Of a stretch of DNA of 44,490 bases, positions 1 through 8,800 are shown in pieces. Origin of the DNA: an uncultured cyanobacterium (lineage in GTDB: Bacteria > Cyanobacteriota > Cyanobacteriia > CAKZMO01); the NCBI GenBank assembly GCA_937128595.1, contig CAKZMO010000656.1, positions 1 to 44,490 on the forward strand, in the 5' to 3' direction. The translations under genes were made by a program, and so were the position numbers. Below the pieces are notes generated by a model that worked only from the letters and a program-made list of their open reading frames with translations, had not been told where the DNA came from and searched no databases. Position 1 is the first letter of the stretch, and every line of letters starts with the position of its first letter.

Positions 1-1
1 C

Positions 2-829
2 ATGTTGCGCGATCGCTTTGGCGACAGCATTGATATTCACGTCGGCGGCGGCGATTTGGTTTTTCCTCACCATGAGAATGAAATTGCCCAGTCTGAGGCC
101 GCGACCGGAAAGTCCCTGGCTCGGTACTGGATGCACAACGGCATGGTGAACGTGGGCGGCGTCAAGATGTCAAAGTCGCTGGGCAACTTCACCACCATTC
201 GCCAACTGCTTGATGAGGGTGGTGTTGACCCGATGGTGCTGAGGCTGTTCATTCTCCAGGCACAGTATCGCAAGCCGATGGACTTCACCAACGAGGCGAT
301 CGCCTCTGCCACAAACGGCTGGGATACCCTCAAGGAAGGACTGCTATTCGGGTACAAGCACGGTAAGGCACTAGGTTGGACTGATACCGAAGACGAATCC
401 TTTGGCGATCCCGCAGCTATGCGAATTACTGATGATAGTGACGCGGTGAAGGGATTCCAAACGTCGATGGATGATGACTTTAATACGCCAGGGGCGATCG
501 CCATTCTCTTCGACTTGGCGAAAGAGCTGCGTCGGGCAGGCAACCTCATCGTCCATGAGGGCAGTGCCGATCGAGAGAGTGACGCGCTCCGCCAAGATTG
601 GCAAACCTTAGTCGTCTTAGCCGAAGTGCTGGGTCTCCAGACAAGTTCTGAAGCTACCACTGAGACTCAAAATCTGGACGATACCACCATCGAAAACCTG
701 ATTCAACAACGCATTGAAGCCCGCAAAGCCAAAAACTATGCCGAGGGCGATCGCATTCGTGATGAGCTGAAGGCTCAAGGCATTGTCCTCATCGACAAAC
801 CGGGCGGCACCGATTGGCACCGCGAATAA
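2..829 (+). CDS. cysS: Cysteinyl-tRNA synthetase, C-terminal part (5' end outside window)
   Basis: Class I aminoacyl-tRNA synthetase that charges tRNA-Cys in the cytoplasm. The visible part holds the family signature GGGDLVFPHHENEIAQSEA, the WMHNGMVNV stretch and an intact KMSKSLGNF (KMSKS) loop, followed by the helical anticodon-binding region and the typical end (RIRDELKAQGI then DKPGGTDW). The ATG at base 2 is internal: the HIGH motif and the first zinc ligands are missing because the gene starts upstream of the window. Frame and stop are clear. A perfect palindrome begins 4 bases after the stop. Confidence 0.97.
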   Translation: MLRDRFGDSIDIHVGGGDLVFPHHENEIAQSEAATGKSLARYWMHNGMVNVGGVKMSKSLGNFTTIRQLLDEGGVDPMVLRLFILQAQYRKPMDFTNEAIASATNGWDTLKEGLLFGYKHGKALGWTDTEDESFGDPAAMRITDDSDAVKGFQTSMDDDFNTPGAIAILFDLAKELRRAGNLIVHEGSADRESDALRQDWQTLVVLAEVLGLQTSSEATTETQNLDDTTIENLIQQRIEARKAKNYAEGDRIRDELKAQGIVLIDKPGGTDWHRE

Positions 830-833
830 TTGT

Positions 834-863
834 TGTAGGGGCATGACATGTCATGCCCCTACA
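834..863. repeat. 30-bp perfect palindrome after cysS (GTAGGGGCAT family)
   Basis: The arm TGTAGGGGCATGACA is followed directly by its exact reverse complement. It lies between the convergent cysS and radical SAM genes and could act as a bidirectional terminator, although no T-run follows. The same outer arms (GTAGGGGCAT / ATGCCCCTAC) recur in the miniature elements at 28.6 and 41.4 kb with a different centre, so this is probably a dispersed palindromic repeat. Confidence 0.75.
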
Positions 864-896
864 TTTGGCATCTGGCAAATGAGGCATGGATGATGG

Positions 897-2468
897 TTAG
901 GCGGCAACCGTTTGCTGGGTCTCACCTTCCTGGGCTTCTTTCAGGGTGAGATAATCCTGTAATTGAGATTCGATCTGGCTGCGAACCATTTGGCGATAGT
1001 CCAAAAAGTGCTCGCCCAGAGCGCAAATCGAGAGATAGTGCTGCCAGTTATTCGGCTTGGCTCGCATAATGTGGAACAGATAGGGCCAAAACTTCCAGCG
1101 GGTTTTCCGTACAATGCCTTGTCTCCACGCGATTGTCAGCAACGCCCGAATTGCGGCTGGAGTGGGCGCACGCAGCTTCGTTTTGTTGCGGGGTTCACCC
1201 ATAAGCAGAAACTGACGGTAGGTACGCTCCAGATATCGCAGCGGATCGTAGAGATCCCAGAAGGTGCGGATATATTCTTGGGCGATCGCATCAATCGGGC
1301 GAGTCGGCACAAAGTTCATCAGCGTCGTCTGATTGATGTTGCCCCCTTCGGTCAGCAATCGACCTTCCTTCTCTAGTCGCTCCCACAACGCTGTGCCGGG
1401 TAGGGCTTGCAGCATACTAAACATCGCTAGGGAAATTGACGTGTCTTCCACAAACTGAACGACGCGATCGCCCGCCTGAGGCTGTTCTCCATCAAATCCA
1501 ACAATGAAGCCTGCCGTCACCCGCAATCCCTGACGCATGATGGATTTCACTGACTCGTTGAGAGAATTGCGCGTGTTTTGGAACTTTTTCGTGAGCGCCA
1601 AGCTCTCGGTATCTGGCGTTTCGATGCCCAGGAATACGGCATTAAAGTTGCATTCGACCATCAGCTCCATCAGCTCAGGATCTTGTGCCAGGTCAACTGA
1701 AGCCTCGGTGTTCAGGAAGAAGGGATACTCGTGATCAGCCATCCACTCCTTCAGTTCATTCAGCATCAGCTTGACGTTGCGCTTGTTGCCGATGAAGTTG
1801 TCATCTACCAGAAAAATACTCCGTCGCCAACCCAAGTCATATAGCCGCTCAAGTTCACCAATCAACTGCTGAGGCGTCTTAGTACGAGGCTTGCGTCCGT
1901 AGAGAACAATGATGTCGCAAAATTCGCACTGAAACGGACAGCCTCGCGAAAACTGCACCGACATATTGTCGTAGGCGTCCATTTCTAGCAAGTCATAGCG
2001 AGGAATAGGGGTTTGCGTCACATCTGGCTTCACTTCAGATCGAAACGTGCCGCTGGTTTCGCCGCGTTCTAGCGCCTCAACAAACATCGGCAGTGTCATT
2101 TCGCCTTCGTCGAGCACCAAAAAATCAGCTCCAGAGGCTTCTGCTTCGTGGGGCAAGGCCGTCGCGTAGGGGCCACCGACCGCAACCGGAATGCCGCGTT
2201 GCTTCGCTGCTTGAATCTGCTGCCCAAAATCTTCTTTTTGAACAATCATGGCCGACACAATCACCAAATCGGCCCATGCCCACTCAGAGTCTTGAACCTC
2301 TCTCACATTGCGATCGACCAGTTTGAAGTCCCACTCTTGGGGCAAAATTGCTGCGACGGTCACCAATCCCAAAGGTGGCAAGAGCGCTTTCCGATCGACT
2401 AGATGAAGTGCACGCTCAAAAGACCAGAAGCTAGGAGGGAACTGAGGATAAATCAGAAGAACGTGCAT
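897..2468 (-). CDS. B12-binding-domain radical SAM protein (DUF4070 type)
   Basis: The N-terminal third looks like a cobalamin-binding Rossmann domain (LLIYPQFPPSFWSFE, VGGPYATALPHEA). It is followed by a radical SAM core with the cluster motif RGCPFQCEFCDI (CxxxCxxC, about residues 176-183) and the GIETP strand. The C-terminal part resembles DUF4070. Such enzymes use SAM and often cobalamin for methylation or other radical chemistry; the substrate cannot be read here. The hopanoid C2-methylase HpnP is a relative, but nothing visible singles it out. The ORF track starts at a GTG (2477). I prefer the ATG at 2468, which has GAGGTG about 8 bases upstream and opens as MHVLLIYP, as in relatives. 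A small membrane-protein gene lies 107 bp upstream on the same strand. Confidence 0.88.
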   Translation of the reverse strand: MHVLLIYPQFPPSFWSFERALHLVDRKALLPPLGLVTVAAILPQEWDFKLVDRNVREVQDSEWAWADLVIVSAMIVQKEDFGQQIQAAKQRGIPVAVGGPYATALPHEAEASGADFLVLDEGEMTLPMFVEALERGETSGTFRSEVKPDVTQTPIPRYDLLEMDAYDNMSVQFSRGCPFQCEFCDIIVLYGRKPRTKTPQQLIGELERLYDLGWRRSIFLVDDNFIGNKRNVKLMLNELKEWMADHEYPFFLNTEASVDLAQDPELMELMVECNFNAVFLGIETPDTESLALTKKFQNTRNSLNESVKSIMRQGLRVTAGFIVGFDGEQPQAGDRVVQFVEDTSISLAMFSMLQALPGTALWERLEKEGRLLTEGGNINQTTLMNFVPTRPIDAIAQEYIRTFWDLYDPLRYLERTYRQFLLMGEPRNKTKLRAPTPAAIRALLTIAWRQGIVRKTRWKFWPYLFHIMRAKPNNWQHYLSICALGEHFLDYRQMVRSQIESQLQDYLTLKEAQEGETQQTVAA

Positions 2469-2575
2469 ACGCCACACACCTCGATAGAACTTGCCCTCAC
2501 TTTATCCTGTTGTTGTCTCGCTTCATAGGTGTTGCTTTGACAAGCGGTCACAAGTTTTGAATCGAGGATCGATTA

Positions 2576-2824
2576 TCACGCTCGAAATGGATTTCGTATC
2601 ACCAGCAAGATGAGAGCCGCACCGACAACACCCAATCCAAAGGCGATCGCCAACACCACACCGAACGGCATCGCAACCGACTCCAGTGTCAAAAATTTCA
2701 GCGTCACCAGTTGGGATTGACCATCTTCTCCAGGCACAAACGCGTTCTGTACAGAGATGATGGCGATCGCCACACTCCAAAAGGCAACAATTAGGGCAAT
2801 CAAAACATTTGCGAAAGATTTCAT
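2576..2824 (-). CDS. Small two-helix membrane protein, DUF1049/LapA-like
   Basis: An 82-residue protein with two hydrophobic helices (about residues 5-26 and 52-76) joined by a short polar loop, and a basic RNPFRA end. The pattern, including AIISVQNA after the first helix and a glycine-rich second helix, fits the DUF1049/LapA domain family of small inner-membrane proteins linked in proteobacteria to LPS assembly. The cyanobacterial role is unknown. It lies upstream of the radical SAM gene on the same strand and could be cotranscribed with it. It is divergent from glyQ. Confidence 0.75.
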   Translation of the reverse strand: MKSFANVLIALIVAFWSVAIAIISVQNAFVPGEDGQSQLVTLKFLTLESVAMPFGVVLAIAFGLGVVGAALILLVIRNPFRA

Positions 2825-3208
2825 AGAGGTTCGTCCAAACAGACCGCATCAAATTTCCCCGCCTGCTTTGATCCTATCTTGCTTCAGAAATAGTCTCCGA
2901 CGAACAGAGCTAAGACAAAGAGCGATAACCATCTGGGCAAGAGGAGCAACATGCCGCTATGCTTTGAATCAGGCTCGGAATACCTCTGAGAGGGCGGTTG
3001 AAACGTGTGAGATGTGACGCGAGAACTTTTCGATCCCCCTTAAATCCCTTTTAGAAAGGGAATTTTAAAGGCGATTGCCCCTCTCTCAAGAGAGACGAGG
3101 AAGGCTCTGAAGTGGCATTAGCAACCTTTCAAATCTCCTCTGAAGCAGGTTTGAGCCTATAAGTTCGAGTTAATTTAGCTAGACGACTGGTTTGTTGAGG
3201 ATGGTGTT
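2825..3208. other. Intergenic region between divergent LapA-like gene and glyQ
   Basis: 384 bp that should contain the promoters of both divergent genes. I see a short inverted repeat (TCCCTTT / AAAGGGA, around 3046-3061) next to a CCCCCTTAAATCCC tract typical of cyanobacterial intergenic DNA. A small TCTCTCAAGAGAGA hairpin follows near 3082. No convincing ORF is present. Confidence 0.5.
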
Positions 3209-4099
3209 GTGAATTTTCAGTCTGTGATTGAAACACTGAACAAATTTTGGAGCGATCGCGGCTGTTTGATTGTTCAGCCCTACGACACGGAAAAAGGCGC
3301 GGGAACAAAGAGTCCCCATACGTTTTTGCGGGCGATCGGGCCAGAACCTTGGTCGGTAGCCTATGCAGAACCCTGCCGCCGTCCGTCAGATGGGCGCTAT
3401 GGCGAAAACCCCAACCGGGTGCAACACTACTATCAGTACCAGGTGCTGATCAAGCCCTCTCCCGACGATATTCAGGACGTTTATCTTGATTCTCTCAAGG
3501 CATTGGGGATCAAACCCGAAGACCACGACATTCGCTTTGTGGAAGACAACTGGGAAGACGCCGCAGTGGGCGCATGGGGAGTTGGCTGGGAAGTTTGGCT
3601 GGATGGCATGGAAGTCACGCAGTTCACCTACTTTCAGCAATGCGGCGGGATTGACTGTCGCCCAGTATCCATCGAAATTACCTACGGTCTAGAGCGGCTC
3701 ACCATGTATCTGCAAAACGTGGATGCCATTTTTGACATCAAATGGAATGACACGCTGACCTACGGGGACGTCTTTTTGCAGAGCGAAATTGAGAACTCGA
3801 CCTACAACTTTGAAGCGTCTGATCCCGACAAGCTATTCACCTTATTTGACTTGTTTGAGCAAGAAGCCTCGCGCTTGATGGAATTGGGACTCGTGATCCC
3901 CAGCTATGAGCATGTGCTGAAATGCTCCCACACGTTTAATTTGCTCGATGCCCGTGGTGTCATTTCCGTGACGGAACGAACCCGCTACATCACTCGCGTT
4001 CGCAATCTGGCGCGAAAAGTCGCACAGCTTTATCTCGAACAACGAGAAGCTTTGGGATTTCCGCTGCTTAAGGCATCGGAGGCTTCGAAAGCCGCTTAA
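3209..4099 (+). CDS. glyQ: Glycyl-tRNA synthetase alpha subunit
   Basis: Catalytic alpha subunit of the bacterial alpha2-beta2 glycyl-tRNA synthetase, which makes Gly-tRNA(Gly). The 296-residue length and the almost invariant text [51 protein letters not shown] and [14 protein letters not shown] identify it firmly. The start is a GTG with GAGG about 8 bases upstream and gives the family-typical [11 protein letters not shown]. The beta subunit gene (glyS) is not in the window, which is normal for cyanobacteria with scattered subunit genes. Confidence 0.97.
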   Translation: MNFQSVIETLNKFWSDRGCLIVQPYDTEKGAGTKSPHTFLRAIGPEPWSVAYAEPCRRPSDGRYGENPNRVQHYYQYQVLIKPSPDDIQDVYLDSLKALGIKPEDHDIRFVEDNWEDAAVGAWGVGWEVWLDGMEVTQFTYFQQCGGIDCRPVSIEITYGLERLTMYLQNVDAIFDIKWNDTLTYGDVFLQSEIENSTYNFEASDPDKLFTLFDLFEQEASRLMELGLVIPSYEHVLKCSHTFNLLDARGVISVTERTRYITRVRNLARKVAQLYLEQREALGFPLLKASEASKAA

Positions 4100-4120
4100 T
4101 TCGAGATTCGAGATGTAGCC

Positions 4121-4145
4121 AGTAGGTGAGCAATGCCCACCTACT
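4121..4145. terminator. Hairpin between convergent glyQ and ferritin-like gene
   Basis: AGTAGGTG pairs with CACCTACT across a 9-base loop, 22 bases after the glyQ stop. No T-run follows on either strand, so it could be a weak bidirectional terminator or just an mRNA 3' structure. Confidence 0.4.
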
Positions 4146-4179
4146 AGCCCACCTACCATACGGCCTGTCCCCCTGTCGG

Positions 4180-5001
4180 CTAGGCGGCGATCGCCTCCGT
4201 CTCAGATGTAGCCTCTTCGAAGCCCAAAGCGGAGCTTGCTTCGCTCTCTGCTTCCCCGTCAGGAACACCGTCCTGTACCAGCGACTGGCTATTTCCCCTG
4301 CCCTGAGCAAAATTGCCCACCATTGCCAACAGCGCATCGACTTTGCGCTGACGCCATTCATCAACCATCTCTGTGACCTGCGCGTAGGAATAGCGACGGG
4401 TCATGGCCTCAAACAGATAGGCCGCATGACGTTCCTCATCACGAGCCACACTGAAAATTCCTTGACGGAGCTTCTCGCTTTGGGGATCATCGGGGAGCGA
4501 TCGCGCCATTCGCTCGAAATCTTTACAAGCATCCAGCTCCAGGGTGTAGGTACTGGGAAAGAAGACCCGCCATTCAAAGTTCTCGGCCTTCAGATCTTCT
4601 GCCGTGTAGCCTCGAAAATAAGCATCGAAGAAAGGACTGCGGTTTTTCTTCTGAGATTGAGACGGGTTGGCTTCAGCCGCTTTGGCCTCCGCTTCTCGAC
4701 GCTGGCGTAAGGTCTCAGGATCAATGACTTGTTTGTTGAGGTTCCGTAGGCCATTAGCAAAGATATGACCGTGACGACGCTCGTCATTGGCATGACGCTG
4801 GAGCCGCTCCGCTAACCATTCATCACCTTCTGCCGCCGCCCGTTCACCCAACGCTTCGAGCAGGGGAACAGAACCCGATTCGGCAAGCTGTAGACCTGCC
4901 AGCATGTTGGGACGAGTTTTGATATCTCGCATGTTGCGAGCCATGATGTAGGCTGAAGCACTAGAGCCGACCAACGAAAGCACGGATGTGAAGAGATTCA
5001 T
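4180..5001 (-). CDS. Ferritin-like diiron-fold protein
   Basis: 273 residues with two repeats of the diiron carboxylate pattern: E41, then E74-R-R-H77 (HANDERRHGH); and E154, then E188-E-R-H191 (VARDEERHAAYLF). This is the ligand set of a ferritin-like four-helix bundle, so an iron-binding oxidase, hydroxylase or storage-type role is possible. The exact function is unknown. The N-terminus (MNLFTSVLSLVGSSASAYIMARNM) is mildly hydrophobic and might touch a membrane. A polar, charged linker (about 97-120) joins the halves and the last 40 residues look disordered. It is convergent with glyQ and appears to be a single gene. Confidence 0.72.
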   Translation of the reverse strand: MNLFTSVLSLVGSSASAYIMARNMRDIKTRPNMLAGLQLAESGSVPLLEALGERAAAEGDEWLAERLQRHANDERRHGHIFANGLRNLNKQVIDPETLRQRREAEAKAAEANPSQSQKKNRSPFFDAYFRGYTAEDLKAENFEWRVFFPSTYTLELDACKDFERMARSLPDDPQSEKLRQGIFSVARDEERHAAYLFEAMTRRYSYAQVTEMVDEWRQRKVDALLAMVGNFAQGRGNSQSLVQDGVPDGEAESEASSALGFEEATSETEAIAA

Positions 5002-5218
5002 AGGTCAAAGAAATAGTTGGATCAGGGTTGAAATAGCGTCTGATTGCAGCAGCAGTCGAAACAATGCAGAGAATGAATACCAAAGCAATCTACTCGTTAT
5101 GCTACTGCGACTTTAGAGTTTAAGCAGAGAAAATTGATGTTGCCGAAGCGTCCCTAGATAAGCGATAGAATCAGCCTGAAATTCTCTGCGAACCCATTCA
5201 CCTCAAATATCTCAACCT

Positions 5219-5800
5219 ATGGCTGACAAGCGATCGCCCAACTCTTCTCGCCGTTCTGAAGCCTCTTCACGAAACTCTCGTTCATCACCCGGTTCTCCTA
5301 ACCCAAACTTACCTCCGGACTCAGACGATTTAGAGGCGTTGAGCCGCACATCAGGACTCAGCCGCATTCGTGGTCTCAGCCATCTCCTCGACAATGCCAT
5401 CCCCGTTCCTGGAACCGATTATTCCTTTGGCCTCGATCCAATTTTGGGTCTCTTGCCAGCAGGAGGCGATGTCATGGGCACGGTATTGTCGGCTTACATC
5501 GTGTTGGAAGCAGCACGGTTTCGTCTTCCTGGTGCGACCCTGACGCGAATGGTCTTCAACATCGCCTTGGATATGATCGTGGGAACCGTTCCCTTAATTG
5601 GCGATGCATTTGATGTCGGATGGAAGGCCAATGCCAAGAATCTGAAGCTGCTAGAGTCCCATCTAGAAGCACCCACGCCCAATCGAACAGCCGACCGAAA
5701 ATTCTTCATTCTTCTAGCCTTGGCATTGCTTGCGCTAATTGTGCTGCAAGTTTTCTGGTATGTGACGATCTTCCGGTGGATCGTCGAGTGGCTAAACTAA
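5219..5800 (+). CDS. DUF4112 domain membrane protein
   Basis: A 193-residue protein. The first ~40 residues are serine-, proline- and asparagine-rich and probably disordered. The core (LSHLLDNAIPVPGTDYSFGLDPILGLLPAGGDVMG, then GTVPLIGDAFDVGWKANAKNLKLLE) matches the DUF4112 family, and one hydrophobic helix lies near the C-terminus (about 163-187). The biochemical role of the family is not known. The gene ends 29 bp from the end of the convergent helicase gene. Confidence 0.85.
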   Translation: MADKRSPNSSRRSEASSRNSRSSPGSPNPNLPPDSDDLEALSRTSGLSRIRGLSHLLDNAIPVPGTDYSFGLDPILGLLPAGGDVMGTVLSAYIVLEAARFRLPGATLTRMVFNIALDMIVGTVPLIGDAFDVGWKANAKNLKLLESHLEAPTPNRTADRKFFILLALALLALIVLQVFWYVTIFRWIVEWLN

Positions 5801-5829
5801 CGGTCTGCTTTTTTCGAAGCTCTAAACGT

Positions 5830-8800
5830 TTAAGCTTCTCGAATCAGATTGAGCAAGTCATCCGTGGATAGCTTACCGCTGATATCCGCTCCCTCTAGCA
5901 GCTGATCTGCCAAATCTCGCTTTTTATGATGGAGGGCCACGATCTTGTCTTCAATCGTGTGTTCCGCCACGAGTCGATAGATGGTGACTGGGCGCTGCTG
6001 ACCAATGCGATGGGCGCGATCGGAGGCTTGGTCTTCCACCGCCGGATTCCACCAGGGATCCATGTGAATCACGTAGTCAGCGGCGGTGAGGTTAAGGCCT
6101 GTGCCGCCTGCTTTGAGACTGATCAGAAAAACATCGCCCTCTCCAGCCTGAAATGCATTGACGCGCTTTTTTCGTTCCTTAGCGGGCGTACTGCCATCGA
6201 GATATTGATAGGAAATTTTCTTCTGGTCGAGAAACTGCCGCAAGATCGTTAGATGATCAACAAACTGGCTGAAGACTAGAGCCTTGTGATTGTTGTTCAG
6301 CAGATCTTCCAGAACATCACGAAAAACTTCCAGCTTAGCGCTATCGAGATCAGCATCGGGCATGACCAAGCGGGGATTGCAGCAGGCGCGACGGAGCCGC
6401 ATGATTTCGGCCAGTACCTGCAAATGTTTTTGTCCCGCAGCGGCATCACTGTCAGTGAGTTTGGCGATCGCCTCCCGTCGTAGGGCTTCGTAAAACGCTT
6501 TTTCGTCCTGGCTTAGCTCTACGTGTAGCGTCACCTCAGTCCGCGAAGGCAGCTCGTCCAACACCTGACTCTTGGTGCGGCGGAGGATGAAAGGCTGAAT
6601 TAGCTTGCGAAGCTGGTTACGGGCTTGCTTGTCTTGGTTGCGCTCAATGGGATTGGCAAAGGTCTGGTTAAATCGCTCCAGAGAGCCTAGTAATCCTGGA
6701 TTGATGAAACGAAACAGATTCCACAACTCGCCCAGATTGTTTTCAATGGGAGTTCCCGTGGTCAACAGCTTAAAGCCGCTTTGGAGTGACATAGCCGCCT
6801 TCGATCGCTTCGTGGCCATATTTTTGATGGCCTGAGCCTCATCTAGCACAACCGTTTGCCACTCGACTTGAGCCAGAAGCTGAGCAACATCTTCCTGTTG
6901 CAGCAGACCGTAGCTGCATACCAGCATGTCAAACGGTTGCAACTTATCCAGCGTTTTTTGGCGATCGCCCTTATCAAACTGCACAGGACGCAGGGTTGGA
7001 GCAAATTTCTCTGCTTCGCTCATCCAGTTCATGCACACCGAAGTTGGAGCCACAATCAGCGTTGGGCCTTGGGGAGCACGAGTGAGAATGACGGCGATCG
7101 CCTGGAGAGTTTTGCCCAGTCCCATATCATCCGCAAGACAGCCGCCCACGCCCCAGTGAGCCAGCCGTGCTAGCCACTGAAAGCCGTCCATCTGGTAGTC
7201 GCGCAGTTCAGCTTGGAGCGTCGAAGGCAGATTGGGATTAAGTGTTTTGACTTCTTGTAGGCGCTTGACATGCTCTTTCCAGTGGCGATCGGTTTTGAGT
7301 TTGCCAACCTCTTCTGTCCAGTCTTCTAGAGCCAGAGCAGCCAAGGGATGAAACTTGAGACCATTTTTGCTGTTTTCGGAAAAAGCACGCATGTCATCCA
7401 GTCGCTTCCGAAACTCTTGAGTCAAGGCTACAAACTGCCCGTCTCCCAAAGGAATAAAGCGGCCTGGAGATCTCTCCAGCAGTTCCATCAGGTGCTTCAT
7501 ATCGAGCACCTGATCGTCATCGATGCGGAGTTCGCCACTAGCCGCAAACCAGTCTTGCTGTTGCCGAATATTCATGCTGAACTGGCTCGTTCCAGCCGGA
7601 GATGACACTCGGAAGCGCTCGCCCTCCGGCCACTCGACAATCAGGCGATCCGCCCCCTCTTGCAGTTCGAGCAGCAGTTCCAAGCAGTCTTCCGGCTCGT
7701 CAATAATCCACTCTCCATCTTGGTCTGGCAAGCGAGCTAAGGTCGAGCAATTTGCCATGACTTCAGCCGCGAGAGCTTTTTCCTCGTCCAAATCGCGGGT
7801 CGTTTGCAAGCGCTTTCCATCAATCTCGGCTACCACCATCCCTCCCCCAACTCCGGGGCGATAGTAGGCTCCCCCCGTTGCAAAAGGCCGCACCAAGAGA
7901 GCTACCTTCAACCCTTCTCCGGCAGGCAATAGATGAACATGGGGAGTCGAATTGGCTGCGACTTCCTCGGCGCTCTGCACCGTGCCGCCAATGTCGGAAT
8001 GGACGGTCACAAGACCTGACACCGCATTGATGGCTGCAAGCACCCGTTCTTGCGCACTAGCAGGCACCTCTAGATGATTTTTGAAGCCGATGATACGAGC
8101 AATGTTGAGATGTTCCTCTTTCACCTCTACGACTTTCATGCGGGTCGGTGTTTCTTTTACAAACAAGATGGAGGAATCGTTGTCTTGAATCGAAGGCGAG
8201 AATGACAAAACGAGGCGATCGCCTTTGCCTTGGCTCACCCGCAGTTCTGGCTCCCCTTTGACAATTTCAACGCGAGTCGTGGGCGCGTCTTCCCAAAAAA
8301 CGAAGGGATGCCCTACCAAAAAAAGAAGGGCGCGATCGTTAAAGGTGAGCTGAGGCGAACCGTAGGAATAGCTATTGTCGGACTCAATGCAGGCACAGAT
8401 CTGCGTATCTTGGGGAGTCAGATAGTCAAAGCTATGCAGTTCTTGAGCGAGCCGCTTGAGTGCAATCGGACGACCTTTACTCCAGTTGCCCTGAGCGTTA
8501 ATCTTCTGTTCCCGAGGCTGCAACATCCACCCCGCACTGGGGTAAAACGTGAGAAACCAAGCTAATCGACGGGGAGATGTATTCGCTGGAGTCTGGGTCT
8601 GAGTCGTGGGTTGAAGATTGACCAGGGCATTGAGACACAGTTCCCATGTATCTTTCGGCTCAACAACATCGACAACAAAAGCTCCAGGCTCGTCTGGTGA
8701 CCGTGCTTCTAGATCCTTCGCGGCTTGACTGCGGGGACTCAGGCGTGCTAGCAGGGTTCCGGCCTCCAAGGCTAGCCAATCAAATCCAACCTCTTTTGCT

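Noticed and set aside
897-2468. Calling the radical SAM protein HpnP (hopanoid C2-methylase)
   Set aside because: The shared domains are common to a larger DUF4070 group and no hopanoid genes are adjacent.
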